The position numbers were made by a program, and so were the translations under genes. Of a stretch of DNA of 64,000 nucleotides, positions 21,490 to 33,386 are shown one piece after another; the first letter of the stretch is position 1, and the number at the start of each line of letters is the position of its first letter. Source of the DNA: Allomyces macrogynus ATCC 38327 (lineage: Eukaryota > Blastocladiomycota > Blastocladiomycetes > Blastocladiales > Blastocladiaceae); NCBI GenBank assembly GCA_000151295.1, contig GG745359.1, positions 228,617-292,616 of the forward strand, written 5' to 3'. The notes below the pieces were generated by a model, which had not been told where the DNA came from, searched no databases, and worked only from the letters and a program-made list of their open reading frames with translations.

Positions 21490-22296
21490 CTAATTCGCCC
21501 CACCCACAGCATCAGCTACCTCCAACGCAGCATCTCCCAACGCGCCATCGACCGCGGCCTGCGCGTGCACAAACAGCTTGACCGGCGCCTTGCCCGCCAG
21601 CTTCCCCGTCCTCGCATCCAACACCTCATCGGCACGCCACGTGCCGAAAATCACCTGGTGCGGATGCACCGCATCAATATCGCGCGCGACCGTGTACTTG
21701 GGCCGCCCCGAAATTGCCAACGTCTCAAACACAATCGGCTCCCTGTTCTTCAACGCCGCACGCACGGCCCCGACCGCGGGCGCGTCCTCGACCGGTACGT
21801 CCGTGACCGTCTCGTGCGCGCGTGCGGCCTCGGCCGCGGGCAGAGCACGCACGTGAATGCGCGTCACGTACGACTTGAGGCACCAGTGGATGAGCGAGGT
21901 CGAGGCGGTCGAAAAGACCATGGCCGTGCCGATCATGATGGCCTTGACCGAGTCGGAGATCAGGTCGGAAACGTCCACGTAGAAAACGAGCGGCGCCATC
22001 GCGTAAGTCGCCGCGAGCGACGAGATGGAGAAGAGTTTCATCACGCGAACCGTGCGCGCGAGCGGGCCCTCGTAGACGGTCACGAGCGGAGCCGACTTTG
22101 TCGAACCGACCGGGAACAGGGACGGCTGGGCGGGCCGGTGGCTCTCCACCGGTTTTTGCTGCTGGTAGAAGGTCGAGGTGCGAAATCCGCGCGACGGGTG
22201 GAGGATCGCCATAGGGACGGCCCTGCTTGCGACGGGCGCAGCACAGCGCGCGAGCATCGACGTGCGTGCCAAGAGGCCGTTGCGGAGACAGATCAT
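21490..22296 (-). CDS. TMEM70-family mitochondrial inner-membrane protein
   Basis: Single exon, 268 residues from the ATG at 22296. An in-frame ATG at 22368 would add 24 residues, but the shorter form starts with a typical basic mitochondrial presequence (MICLRNGLLARTSMLARC). The family (TMEM70/TMEM186/TMEM223) comprises mitochondrial membrane proteins involved in respiratory-complex assembly; TMEM70 itself acts on ATP synthase and complex I. The diagnostic region is VYEGPLARTVRVMKLFSISS followed by two hydrophobic segments (AATYAMAPLVFYV; AIMIGTAMVFSTAST) and a soluble C-terminal domain (YVTRIHVRAL). Which family member this is cannot be decided by eye. It is divergent from mL60 with about 250 bases between starts. 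Confidence 0.75.
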   Translation of the reverse strand: MICLRNGLLARTSMLARCAAPVASRAVPMAILHPSRGFRTSTFYQQQKPVESHRPAQPSLFPVGSTKSAPLVTVYEGPLARTVRVMKLFSISSLAATYAMAPLVFYVDVSDLISDSVKAIMIGTAMVFSTASTSLIHWCLKSYVTRIHVRALPAAEAARAHETVTDVPVEDAPAVGAVRAALKNREPIVFETLAISGRPKYTVARDIDAVHPHQVIFGTWRADEVLDARTGKLAGKAPVKLFVHAQAAVDGALGDAALEVADAVGGAN

Positions 22297-22549
22297 GGCG
22301 TTGGAGAGGGCTGTCGAAAGCAAATTGGTTCGGTTCGCAGCCGACAAGATCGAGGAGATGTCGAGCACGGACTGTCACAAACAGCAGGCTGGCAAGTTTG
22401 CGTCAGATCCCTGTCACATCCATCTAGCTCGAGGTGAACAATCACAGCAAACATGTTATTCTCTCGGTCATTTCCAATCTGTCCTGCTGACCCGCGCACC
22501 ATTCCTCAACCAATTCCAGCCGCGAGCCCCGCCAACTTGCTGCAACACC

Positions 22550-23119
22550 ATGAGCTTCCTCGGCGCATTCCGCTCGACCGCGGTCCAGATGGGCGGCCGG
22601 CTCAAGTGCGTGACCACCACGATCTGCGTTTCAACCTGGTGACCGAGTCGATCAACGATGATCATCAGCAAACCGACCGCGACCGGCCCCATAAGACCAA
22701 TGAACAACATGTCCTGACCGGACTCCACCATCTCGCCCAATTTCTAGCAAAGTCCCATGGCGGCTGCCGGCCACACGCAAAGAGAACGCGCGCAAGCGGT
22801 TGCGTGCCGTTGACGAGGTGGTGCTGACGCTGCGCGACTCGGGCGTACAATTGAAGGCGCTGGTATGTCTGCGCCCGTTCTTCTCGGCAGCGCCGTTCGC
22901 ACCCTTGCGCTGACCATCGACCAATTACGCTTCGGGGAACAGGACCAGGCCCTTGCGCGCCCGCTCGAGACGGAAATGAACGCGCGCAACAAGTACTGGG
23001 TGTTTGCACGCAACCATCCGGGCTTGAAAAAGGGTATTCACAAGGTGCCCAAGTTCACCAAGACGGAGCTGCCGCGCGAGTTCCCGGCCGGGATCAAGTC
23101 GCTGATCAAGATCAAATGA
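22550..23119 (+). CDS. MRPL31: mitochondrial large-subunit ribosomal protein mL60
   Basis: Three exons (22550-22605, 22748-22862, 22943-23119) give 115 residues. mL60 (yeast Mrpl31) is a fungal mitoribosome-specific large-subunit protein. The N-terminus FLGAFRSTAVQMGGRL joins across the first intron to VPWRLPATRKENARKRLRAV, matching the conserved G-G-x-L-x-K-x-P-W-R-L and R-K-R-L-R-x-V-D pattern. The last exon carries NARNKYWVFARNHPGLKKGI followed by HKVPKFTK, the family's C-terminal signature. The 142-nt first intron and the 80-nt second intron are both GT-AG. It shares an upstream region with the divergent TMEM70-family gene, and both products are mitochondrial. Confidence 0.85.
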
Positions 23120-23600
23120 GGGGTTGCGGTGCTTGTCCACCGTGTTTGGGTCGGTGTTGATGGAGTGGTTGGTATTTTTCGATTTCCCGCATCGTGACGC
23201 GACGATATTAGGATGCATTGCTGTTTTTGCCTTTGCTGCTGCTGTCTGCGTTTTTTTTCCGCGTCAAAGGCTGTGGGCACAAGAACAAAGTCGTCGATCA
23301 ACAGCTTTTGGTCCGTCCTTCGACGCAAAGATCCTTCGTGGCCAAAAGAAATGGCCTTCGCCGTGCGCGAACGAGTCGGCACTGCCCAAAAATCCAATCG
23401 AAGAATTCAAGAGAAAACGAGGCACTAGTAAAATAAAACCGCTCCACAAGAAATCGAACCAAGCCAAGCCAAGCCAAACCAAACCAAACAGACCGAGACC
23501 GAAACCGAAACCGAAACCGAATCACCAACAAATGAACGAGAAAAGAAGAAACAAAAAACCCGCAACAACAGAACCCCCACCGCGCCCACCCAGCTCCTCC
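23120..23600. other. intergenic region with short tandem repeats
   Basis: Between the convergent mL60 and BRE1 genes. Around 23459-23520 there are consecutive short repeats (CAAGC/CAAAC pentamers, then CCGAAA hexamers). T-rich stretches suit a terminator or poly(A) region. No gene was seen. Confidence 0.6.
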
Positions 23601-26473
23601 TCACATATAAATCGTGCGCACGTCATTCGACCCAAACGGCTCGGAACACGTCGGACACTTGCGCTGCCGCGTGTCGAGCCGGTCCTGCACACACTGCCGA
23701 CAAAACGTGTGCATGCACCGCGCAATCGCCGTATCCTTGAACCGCGTCTTGCACGTACCGCACAGCAGCAATTGCCGGTACTGCTCGAGCATGACCTCGG
23801 CCTCGGACGACGGCGGATCGTCTCTCCTCTTGGCCGCATCGGCCTCGAGCTTGGCAATCCGCGCGTCGCGTTCGGCCAACAACGCCTCGGCTTGCTTGAG
23901 CGCATCCTGCGCGCGCGACCGCTCGTGCCTCGCCTGCTCGGCATCGGCAATCCGCGCGTCGCGTGTTGCCACGGCCACAGTCACACGTGCATCCGCGTCC
24001 TTGGCTTGTCGCACGTAGTGCGTCATTTGCGCATCCAAGTCGAGCGCGCGGGTCCGGTGTGCGGCCGCAACATCGTTCGCGGCCGCCAGTTCCTTGGTGA
24101 GCGCGACAATATGTGCCTGTGCGGCGCGTGCGGCATCGTCAGCAGCCCGTTGGGCGTCGCGCGCGGCATCGACGGCGCGCCGCTCCCCGTCGGCCTCGGC
24201 CTTGAGCTGTTCGAGCTGCTTGCGCAAGAACAGAATCTTGCCGTCGAGCTTGGTCTTATCGGCGATCAATCGCGCGAGATGGTCGTCCCGCTCAGCGAGC
24301 GCGCGCACGTGTGTGGCCACCGTCGCATCGAGCCGCTCGTACCCTTCCACGACCGAATTCAGCTCGCGCGTGAGCATCGTCACTTGCCGCTGCGCGAGCG
24401 CCAACTGCGCCTGCAGTTTCGAGACATCGCTCTCGTCAGCGACCGAGTCGGCGGCCGTGGCCGTCGCCGCGAGCCTCGTCTCGAGGTTTTCGAGCAATCC
24501 CGGGTCCACGAGCAACTCGTTCGCGACCCTCGGCAATCCGGCCTGCTCCACGAGACTCGCCTGCAACCGCCTCGTCTGTGCGGCCAACGACTCGATCCTT
24601 GCCTGCTTGACAGCGACCTGGTGTTTCGCCGCGCGCTTCGAATGGCATTTCGCGTTCTTTTCCGCCGTTAACGAATCCCTGGCCAAATGCAAGTCGTCGC
24701 GCTGCCGGCGCAGCCGGGTAATCTCCTCGCTCAACCGCTTCGCCTCGGCCTCGGCCTGCGCCTCCACAGCCGCGACCGCGTCCCGGTGCTGCCCCTGCAA
24801 CGCCGCATACAGATCGCGCAAGGACGCATTCTCGGCGGTCGCCTCGGCGTGCTTCTTTTTCCAGAGCGCGGCCTCGCGCGCGCGCGCTTGCGCCTCGTCG
24901 TGCTGCGACTGCACGAAAGGGTGTGCCTGCAGGACCGATTCGTCCGGCGCTGTCTGCAGTTTCGCGGCGAGAGCGTCGCGCTCCTGCCGCACTTGCGCGA
25001 GCTGCTCGGTCAGTGCGGCGAGTTCCTTGACCCGGTCGTCGTCCGGGATTGCGGCCACGTCCGCGAGCGTGAGCATGCGTGCCGGTCCAGCCGCTGGATC
25101 CGGTGCGCCAGCGAGGTCGGGCAAATTTGCGCTCGATGCCGCGGGCGTTGCCGCCAGAGAAGACGCTATACTCGCGGCCGGTCCCGCTGCGGAATTCCTT
25201 GGCGCGAGCGGCTGCTGAAACGTCGTTTGCCACGTGCGCGACTGTAACCGGTCGACGGCGCGCTGCAAAGTCGCAATCTCGTCGTCTTTCGCGGCCAGTT
25301 GCGCGGCTTGGTCGGCCGCGTGCTTTAGCGCGGCCGCGAGTTGTCGTTCGACGCGGACGAATTGCCGCTGCACGGCCGTGTACCGCGCCTGGAGTTGGTC
25401 GAGGACGGTGGATGTTGCGGGCCCCTCAGCGCGGTGCTCGACGTAGTGGATAAAACTCGCGACAATTTGCCGCGCCTGCGTGTGCGTCGCGTTCAGTTCG
25501 TCCTCAAGCACGTCTTCCTTGTCGGTTTCGAGGAGCGCGGCGAGGAACGAGGACCGCGCGGTGTCTAGCGAGCGGCAGGGATGGTTAGATAGAGCTCGAA
25601 GGAGGGGAAGAGCGTCGCGGCGACCGAGCGGGGATACGGTACACACCGGAATTCGACAGGAGTTCGTCAAGGCTCGTCGAGAGGTCGAACCTTGCTGACA
25701 AAACGAGCAATTCGTCGACAATCTACGCATGGTTCAAACGAGGGGGGTATAATCAGCGGTCTGGTTCCAATCGTCAGCTCCAAAAATGTGGAGAAACGTA
25801 CTTCGCTCCACCATCCACCAATCGCGGCGAGCGCATCGGCCAGCTGCGAGTTCTTGGAGGCGAGATCGTCGCGCTCGCCCTGCAGCCGCTCCACGGTGCG
25901 GTGCAGGTCGCGCAGGTGCCGGTAGACGGCGTCTTTTTGGAACGTGCGGATCAGGAGCTACACGAGGAGAGAAACGTGCCGACGAGGAGAGAGAGGGCGA
26001 GGCATCCATCGTCAGCAAAAGCAGGACGTCGTCGATCAACCGGTGCGTCATGGACTGCCGAAACTCGGCGTCGACAAAGCCATCCGCTACAAGCGCACAC
26101 GGACGCAAACGGCGCACAACGCCGGTCCGCATCCATTCCGCAAGCTCATTCATGACTCTTGCCGTCGATACCCATCGTATCACTTCCAACTCGGTCGTAC
26201 CTTGAGCGACTCTGGCGAATCCGCCGGAAACGGCGGAGGCGCCATCGTATCGGCCAACGGGTCGATGCCCAAATCGGCCGAGTCGTGCGCGGGCAAGTGT
26301 GCGGCCGTGACCGCCGCGAGCGTCGCGGGCCGTTTGCGCCGGTCCGACCCGGCATCGCTGTTTTCCGACGCGGGCGACGACAGACCGTCTCCGGTCCCAC
26401 TCCCGCTCGAGGACACGGTCATGGTGGGTCCATCATGCGCGCCGGTCGTGGGCTTGCGCTTGCGATCGTTCAT
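23601..26473 (-). CDS. BRE1: BRE1-type RING E3 ligase for histone H2B
   Basis: Four exons (26473-26201, 25957-25802, 25722-25647, 25564-23601) join in frame to 822 residues. Bre1 with Rad6 monoubiquitinates histone H2B in transcribed chromatin. The protein starts MNDRKRKP with a low-complexity N-terminus, then LLIRTFQKDAVYRHLRDLHR opens a very long coiled coil rich in Ala, Gln, Glu and Arg. The N-terminal helical part includes LLETDKEDVLEDELNATHTQ. The C-terminal RING (last 60 residues) has LLCGTCKTRFKDTAIARCMH, TFCRQCVQDRLDTRQ and KCPTCSEPFGSNDV, with C3HC4 ligands complete, and ends in the family's hydrophobic DVRTIYM. The first intron is long (243 nt); the others are 79 and 82 nt. Confidence 0.92.
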
Positions 26474-27285
26474 CGAGTCGACAGACGGCACCCGCAGAGG
26501 GGGGAGGGGTTCAAGGCGGGTTCGACGGCGGGCGGCGCGGGCGGGTCGGGTGAGAGAGAGGAAAGAGGAGAAAGGAGGACGACTAGGGAGGAGGTAGAGA
26601 GGGATGGGAGTTAGTGGATGGAGGTCGAAAAAGAAAAGTACTTGGCGGTCGAAGAACGGCGCCGAGTCACGGCTAAGGGTCAACAACCACGCTGAAGGTC
26701 GGAGGACGCGGACCAGATGCACCTGCCGAGACGGCATGCTCTGCGCACGGACAGCGGCGACCAGGATGCTCGAGAGCACGTACGCGCGGCGGCGGCAGGC
26801 AGGCGAGCAGAGCGGGTCGGGGTCGGTCAAGTCGGGTCCACCAACGAGGGAGCGGTCGTCACGGCGCCGGGTTGCAGGGCGTCAAGGCAGGAGGTTAGGC
26901 GGGGCGGATGCGTGGAGTTGCGGGCACTGGATCAAGTAAAAGTCGGCTTTGCGGGAGCGGCAAGGAGATGGCGGCCATGACGAGGTCGACGATGAGCTGT
27001 GGAGGCAGAGTCCGACTGTGACTGGGAGAGGGATGCGACCAGCGCAGCGGCCAAGTCCGCCTGCAAGCAAGCAAGAGCATGGCCGATTGCTCTCGTTGTT
27101 GCTGACGGCGGTTTTGCCAGTTTGCTGAAAGAAAACCACGGCCTACGACGCGTGGCTACTTTGCCGTGGCTCCACGTGCCTTCGCAAATGCCGCAGATTT
27201 GGCTGAACTCGACCCATTTCGACTGGTCGCGAAAAAGAAAAAATTACACACAGACCAGGCATCTGTTCATTTCGGCTCCGATCCC
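26474..27285. other. intergenic region upstream of BRE1
   Basis: About 0.8 kb between the BRE1 start and the 3' end of the UBAP1-like gene. It contains purine-rich GAGAGAGGAAAGAGG-type sequence near 26550-26600. No supported gene. Confidence 0.5.
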
Positions 27286-28768
27286 TCACACGCCGAGCGC
27301 CTGGAGCGCGCGGTTCTCGTTGAACCCGTGCACGAGCAGCGCCGTGGCCACATTGTCGGCCGGGAACCCCATTTCGCGCAGCCGCGCAAACGACTGCAGG
27401 TACCGCGAGTAAACGTCCCAGTTGTGTCGTGCCGCGTCGACCGTTTGCCCGGCCACGAGCAGGTCGTTGCGCGTGCATCCGCTGTCCGCGAGGTCCGGGT
27501 AGAGCAGGCAAAAGTCGGTGATCTACGCGACGAGGGGGAAGAACGATGAGCTGGACCAGCAGTGCCACGTCATGGGGCGACGTAACCGTAACGAGTATCC
27601 ACCCACCTTTTTGATATTGTCGCGAAAAAGGGCAATCGCAATCTCGACACCTTCTTGCGCGAACCCCATGTCCATCATCTTGTCAAAGACGGCCTTGATA
27701 GTTCCATCCCGACGCGTTAGATCATCTCAGCGCGGAGAAAGGCACGAGAAATCCACGACGTACGCGAAACTCTGGCCCAACGTATCGCGGCACCGGCTTA
27801 CTCTGTCCTGGGGGCGGTGGTGGCGGCTTGTTTGGCCGCCGGTTCGGTGGGCTCCCTGCGGAACTGCCCGAGTACTGCACAGGCTGCGCGAGCGGCGACG
27901 GCGCGACGCGCGGACCGCTGCCGTACGGTGAGCCGCCATCGTACGATGCGCGCATGGACGGCCGTGGCGGGACGGGCGGGCCCTGTATCGCAGATGGGAC
28001 CGCGTACGGCATACTCGGGCTGCCCATATACGGCTGCTGCTGCGACGGTGGAATCGGCGGCAACGGGCGCGCGCCCGACATGGGTTGCGGTGTCGGCATC
28101 GTGTACGAGAATGGCTGCTGTTGGTATGGATTCGGCGGGCCGGGTGCGGGCATCGGGGGTGGAGGGATAGCAGCAGCGGCGGCCGCGTTGGGCAGTGACG
28201 ACATGGACGCGGACGACATGACGTGCTGTAACTGGTGCCAGTCGTCGTTGCCATTGGCAGTGCCATTCGACGTGGCGGCCGCGTCCCACGGATCAGGCGG
28301 CGGCAACGCCGTCTCAAACTCGGAAAAGTCGAACGGCACAGTTGGTGGGGTCGGTCGGCCTGCGCCAGCGGGTGAATCGGACGGGTCGGCGAATGGCGAC
28401 ACCGCAGATGGTTGTATCATGCCGGACGAGCCGGTGAGTGCGGCCTCGGCGTTACGACGCGCTTCGAGGACGCGTTGGACGCGGTCGGCGTGAGCACGGC
28501 GCTCCTGCTCGAGATCTTGTTCGCGCTGCGCGTACTTGGCAACGAGCGCGACCTCGTACTGCGTGTCGACTTCGAGCGGCTCGAGGTCGCGCACGACAAA
28601 GAGCTCTTGCGGGATCATGTACTAGGAGATTGTCAGGTACGGGAGTCAGCTCGTGCTTGACGTGGCATTGGAGCGCCGGAGACCGAGCCGTACGCGCTTG
28701 GGCAGGATCGCAGCCGGGTTTACGGCAATCGATATGGGCACGGGGAAGGCATAGTTGTGCGCGGCCAT
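27286..28768 (-). CDS. UBAP1-like protein, candidate ESCRT-I subunit
   Basis: Four exons (28768-28694, 28621-27764, 27693-27607, 27522-27286) give 418 residues. The first 70 residues (FPVPISIAVNPAAILPKRY, then TQYEVALVAKYAQREQDLEQ and a charged helix) resemble the UMA-type N-terminus that docks UBAP1 on ESCRT-I. A long Pro/Gln/Ser-rich linker follows (about 80-310). The C-terminal 110 residues form tandem UBA-like helices: KMMDMGFAQEGVEIAIALF and LREMGFPADNVATALLVHGF ending ENRALQALGV. These match the overlapping ubiquitin-binding (SOUBA-like) arrangement of UBAP1. If right, it sorts ubiquitinated cargo into multivesicular bodies. Assignment is by domain pattern, not overall similarity; a generic UBA protein is the alternative. 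Confidence 0.6.
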
Positions 28769-29229
28769 GGTCGGAAATCGGGTCGGGTTCGTGTTGCTGG
28801 GCGCTTTTACGTGGACGAATGGCTGGCTGGTTGAAGTTGATTTGGCGCGTCGCGTGGGCCGCTCTCTATTGTTGTCGAAATCTCGGTGCAATGGAGGGCG
28901 CAAAGGCTGCCGAGCGGATTGCCGCAAGTCAAGTGCCGCCGCGGCCTGCCGTTGTCGCTGTCGTCGTTGTCCGCGTCGTTTTGCGAGCCGTCGTCGTGTC
29001 GCTCGTTTCGGCCAGTCGCGGCGAGGGGGCGCTTGGCAGTGGGATACGACAAGCAGCCGACGCCTTCAGTCGCGCTCACATGTTGCGTCTCCACCGCAAC
29101 AGCGTCGGTCCCTGTGGTCTTTGTCAACGATCTCGTCGCGGCGGCGTGGCCGCGGCCGAATTCGACAGTCCACACGAACCTGTCCATCCTGCAACTACCC
29201 GCAAACTGCCTGCGACCCGCTGCAGCACC
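28769..29229. other. divergent promoter region (UBAP1-like / PMS1)
   Basis: Gene-free stretch between two divergent starts. It presumably carries both promoters; no TATA-like or repeated element stands out. Confidence 0.5.
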
Positions 29230-31872
29230 ATGTCCACCCCGGCGCGAAAAGCCATCACGCGCATCGACCACGACTCAGTCTTGCGCATCTGCGCGAACCA
29301 GGTCGTCACCGACCTCGCGACGGCCATCAAGGAACTCGTCGAAAACGCTCTCGATGCGGGCGCCACGACCATTGGTGCGCACCACGCGCTCGCCGCCATG
29401 TTCGCCGTGTTCAGTGGTTGACCGTGGACCCGCATCTCGGCAGACGTGCGCATCCGTCAGCACGGCCTCGGTGGCATCGAAGTTGCCGACAATGGCTCCG
29501 GCATCGACCCCGCCGATTACGCGACGCTCGCGACCAAATCCGCCACCTCCAAGCTGCGCAATTTCGAGGACCTCGACCACGTTACCGCCGCATCATTCGG
29601 GTTCCGCGGCGAGGCACTCGCGTCGCTCTGCGCGCTCGGCAACGTCTCGGTTGTGACGTGTACCGCCGCACAGGGTCCACGCGGGGCTAAGCTGACGTAC
29701 GACACCGCCGGCGCGCTGACCTCGCAGCAGCCCGTGGCCGCGCGGCAGGGCACGGCCGTGACCGTGACCAACCTGTTTGAGGCCGTGCCCGTGCGCCACG
29801 CCGAGTTTATGCGAAATGCCAAGCGCGAATATGCCAAGGCGCTCGCGATGCTGCACCAATACGCGGTCGCGTGTACGCTGGCCCGGATCACGCTCGCGCA
29901 CGTCACGACCAAGGGCGCGTCGTAAGTGACTTTTGAACTTGACTTACACGACGGGTGGACTTGGTTCCTGAATCTAATACAATGGCCGCTGGCTCCTTAG
30001 CGAGTCCAAGCAAATCGTGTTTGCGACCAAACCGGCGGTACCGGATCGGCCAAAATCATTGACCGACAATCTGGCCAGTATCGCGGGCGGTGCCGTTTGC
30101 AAGCACTTGCAGCCGGTCGCGTTCGAGTCGACGGCAACGAGTGTTGCCATCACGGGCGTCTTGACGCTCGGGCCAGGCCGGTCGGGGACCGACTTTCAGT
30201 TTATTTTCCTGAACGGGCGACCCGTGGATCTGCCCAAGGTACGCAGAATGTGGCAACGCCTATTGAGAAATTGTGCTCATCGATCTCACTTTTGGATGCT
30301 CCAGCTGTCGCGCGCCATCAACGCTGGTTACCGCGAGCTCTACCCGTCAGGCAACCCAATCTTTGCGCTGAACTTGACCGTCATGCCCGGCGATTTTGAC
30401 GTGAATGTGACGCCCGACAAGCGGTACCGTTGCTCAATTCCTCTTCATGATTGCAGACAAACGTCTTCACTCACGTCTGGGTCTGGCGCTCGTAGAACGG
30501 TGATGCTCGTCAACGAAGCCAAAGTGCTCGAAGAATTCCGCGTATGTGAACTCTTCCTCACACTCACCCAACCCACTGCTAGCTCACATCCCTCTCGTCC
30601 GCGCGCAGACCTACCTGCAAGAATTCTACGCACCGACCAGCACCACGTTTGACGCGCCGCCACTCGCGCAGTCGACGCTGTGGGGCTCGCAGCCGCTGGA
30701 ACGCGCGAGCTCAACGCCCGCAGCACCTACCGCCGTTTCCTCTCTCACGCCATCACAGCAACCCGCACTACGATCGGCCAGTTTTTCCGGCGCGGCGGCG
30801 TCACGAGACCCCGCCCCGACATCCACGTCGCTGCGGCTCAAACGACGCATCAACGCACTTACGGGGACCCCTCCGTCGACCCCACCGCCACGCAAGCAGG
30901 TGCGCATCGACTCCAACTCCGACGTCACCGACCCCGCCTCGCCAGCTCTCGACGCGACCCCGACTCCCATCTGCGACCATGCCGACGGCACCTGCACCTG
31001 TGCTTCCCTTCCCGACGAATCGACTTTCCCCGTTGACGACCGCACGCGGCAGATCCACAAAGCCGACTTCTCCGCCATGCAGATCCTCGGCCAATTCAAC
31101 CTCGGGTTCATTCTCGTGCGCCACGGCCCGTGGGACTTGTACATTGTCGACCAGCACGCCGCCGACGAAAAGTACAACTACGAGCGGTACCTCCGCGAAC
31201 CGCCCACGGTCCAACCGCTGGTCCGTCCCGTCGATTTACGCTCCCGACTCTCTGCGAGCGAGGTGGAATTGGTCGCGCAAGTGCGCGAATCGGTGGTCCG
31301 CCGTGCCGGGTTTGCCGTGGACGATGAAATGAAGTTGACGGCGGTGCCGACGGTGAGGCAGGGGGTTCAGGGGGACGGGGTCCCGCTCGGGGTGGGGGAG
31401 CTGGTCACTGTGGTGCACAGGGCGGCGGAGGGTGGCGACGAGACTGGGGTGGCCGCGTGTGAGAAGGTGCGCGCAATGTGCGCGTCGCGCGCGTGTCGGT
31501 CGAGTATTATGATTGGGATGCCGCTCGAGAGGACGAGGATGGTGAAAGTCGTGCGGAATTTGGCGACGATGGAGCATCCGTGGGTAAGTTGGGGTTGTTT
31601 ATGGATGGGAAGGGGAGAATGGAGGACTGACGCGACGTGATGATGGTGATGCGTAGAATTGCCCACATGGCCGGCCGACGATGCGGTTTTTGTTTGATAT
31701 GCGCGATCTCGCGACGATTCCGGCGTTCGACGGGTGTCTGGGGGATGAAGATGGTGTCGACGATGTGGCTGAGGGTGCGGCGGTGGTGGAACCGCAGCGC
31801 CGCGTCGTGCGGCCAAGCCTGCGGTTGCAGTGGAAGGGGACGCTGTTCTCGGGCGTGCGACAGGACGAGTAG
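29230..31872 (+). CDS. PMS1: MutL-family mismatch-repair endonuclease (PMS1/PMS2 type)
   Basis: Seven exons (29230-29374, 29444-29921, 30001-30238, 30305-30423, 30496-30541, 30609-31583, 31657-31872) give 738 residues. With Mlh1 it forms MutL-alpha, which nicks the error-containing strand after mismatch recognition. The N-terminal GHKL ATPase has KELVENALDAGAT, EVADNGSGID, TSKLRNFEDL and GFRGEALASLCAL. The transducer domain ends with LTVMPGDFDVNVTPDKR. After a disordered linker, the C-terminal domain has LGQFNLGFILV and the metal-binding endonuclease motif DQHAADEKYNYE. It also has ACRSSIMIG and NCPHGRPTM, so nuclease residues appear intact. It is somewhat shorter than most PMS2 proteins because of the linker. 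Confidence 0.95.
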
Positions 31873-33386
31873 TGATCAGGGTGATGTGTGTTGATCAATG
31901 TAAATCGTTTTTTTTTTTTTGTTTGGCATCCCATTCCAAAGCATTCAAATAGCCATAGAACATAATTCCATGGAGATGCACGTTCACAACTGGCCGGTCA
32001 CAGCTGGGTCACAAACCGGCGCGAACAACTTTACAAAGGTGTTTCATTGTGCCAGTACTTTCTCGTTAGATATTATTGCTTGATACTTCTTGACCAACAG
32101 TTTGATTCGCTCGCCTTGTTTTGTTCAATCACAGCTCTTGCTGTTCGATGTTGATTCTTCGTGCTGATGCTTGCTTGACACATGAATTGATGCATGTGCT
32201 TGATCGATGATGTTTCAAGTATTTTTGCCTTCGCTCCAACTCGCTTGACTCGCTCATTCAGCCACTTTTACTGGTGGCAATTCAACAGCAGCAGCAGCCA
32301 CGCTCAAGTGTGGGCCGAGTACCATGCAGGCATCCGACATATACATTCTCGCCACTCAGGATGCACGGCCCGTCCACTATTTGCACCAGTTCGACATCAG
32401 AGTTGTCCAAGTGCCCACAGCCTAGTTTCATTTGTTACTCCAGCAGCACAGCAACTCACCCTCAATTGTGTTGCACAGCACCTTACACATCTCCTGGTAT
32501 GCTTAATTCGCACAGGAGCACGGCCGCTCCACTGCCCACACTTGGCCGCTCTCTACCTGGCTACTTAGACCCAGGAAGGGGAGGCCCAGGTGGAGATTGA
32601 GCGTCCTCAAGTGCAGGTGCAGAGAGCTTTGCAAGCCAAGTTCATGGCTGTGGGAATCCAACTTCCTCCAACTTCCACTGGCTACTCAGACCCATGAGGG
32701 GAGGCTCAGCAGGAGCCTGTGCTTATTCATTTTACAAACGTGCTTTGGGACGCACCTTCGCACTTTTCGTCCACAGGTGTTGCTGTCTTGCTTTGCCTTG
32801 AATGGCGTTTTCGGTGTAAATACGTATTCGCCACGCCAGACGGGAGACCACGTCAAACCCACGACGTGGAGGCCGCTGTTCGAGCCTTCGAGGTGACAAC
32901 ATTTTCTTGGTCGGCGATCAAGACCTAAAACGGGCCGCTGTGGGATAGCTTATGGCGCTCCTGTTCAGATCATTCTCGTGCCCGCCCCTGTCCTGCAGGC
33001 TCTGCAAGTCGGTTTCTGCAGGAGCAAAACAAGTTTGGGCAGTTAAGTGGAATTTTTTGTCACCTGACCGTGTTGTGTGATCGTGATAAATAAGTCCACC
33101 ATGATTATTGGATGTGTTCCAGTGCTCCTCTCCGCGAGTCGTTCTCGCTTCATTCTTGGCCGCCCTCGCTCTCGCTTGCGCACCCACCGACAACGACGGC
33201 GCGGCCAACCTTCGAACTAACGCTTCCTTTGCGCACTCTCTTTCCCCGCCGCCAACTTGCCACACACGGACCGTCACCACCCCCGCTCCTCACCCGATCC
33301 GATGCGCTCGTGACATCCGCGGCCCAACCCGCCCCTCATCCTTCCCACCACTTCCCTCTTGCGAGATCCGCGCACCGACGACGAGA
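31873..33386. other. AT-richer intergenic region with imperfect repeat
   Basis: About 1.5 kb with an A/T-rich base composition unlike the neighbouring genes. It starts with a T run (about 31907-31920) near the PMS1 3' end. Plus-strand frames of 108 and 124 codons (32194-32600) have no motif. A stretch at 32563-32595 (CTGGCTACTTAGACCC, then GGGGAGGCCCAG) recurs in altered form at 32679-32711. This looks like mobile-element-derived filler, but no terminus was identified. Confidence 0.4.

Noticed and set aside
24094..25218. A 374-codon plus-strand frame antisense to BRE1
   Set aside because: It is a shadow of the Ala/Gln-rich BRE1 coiled coil, rich in Ser, Ala and Cys; BRE1 itself is well supported by its RING and joined exons.
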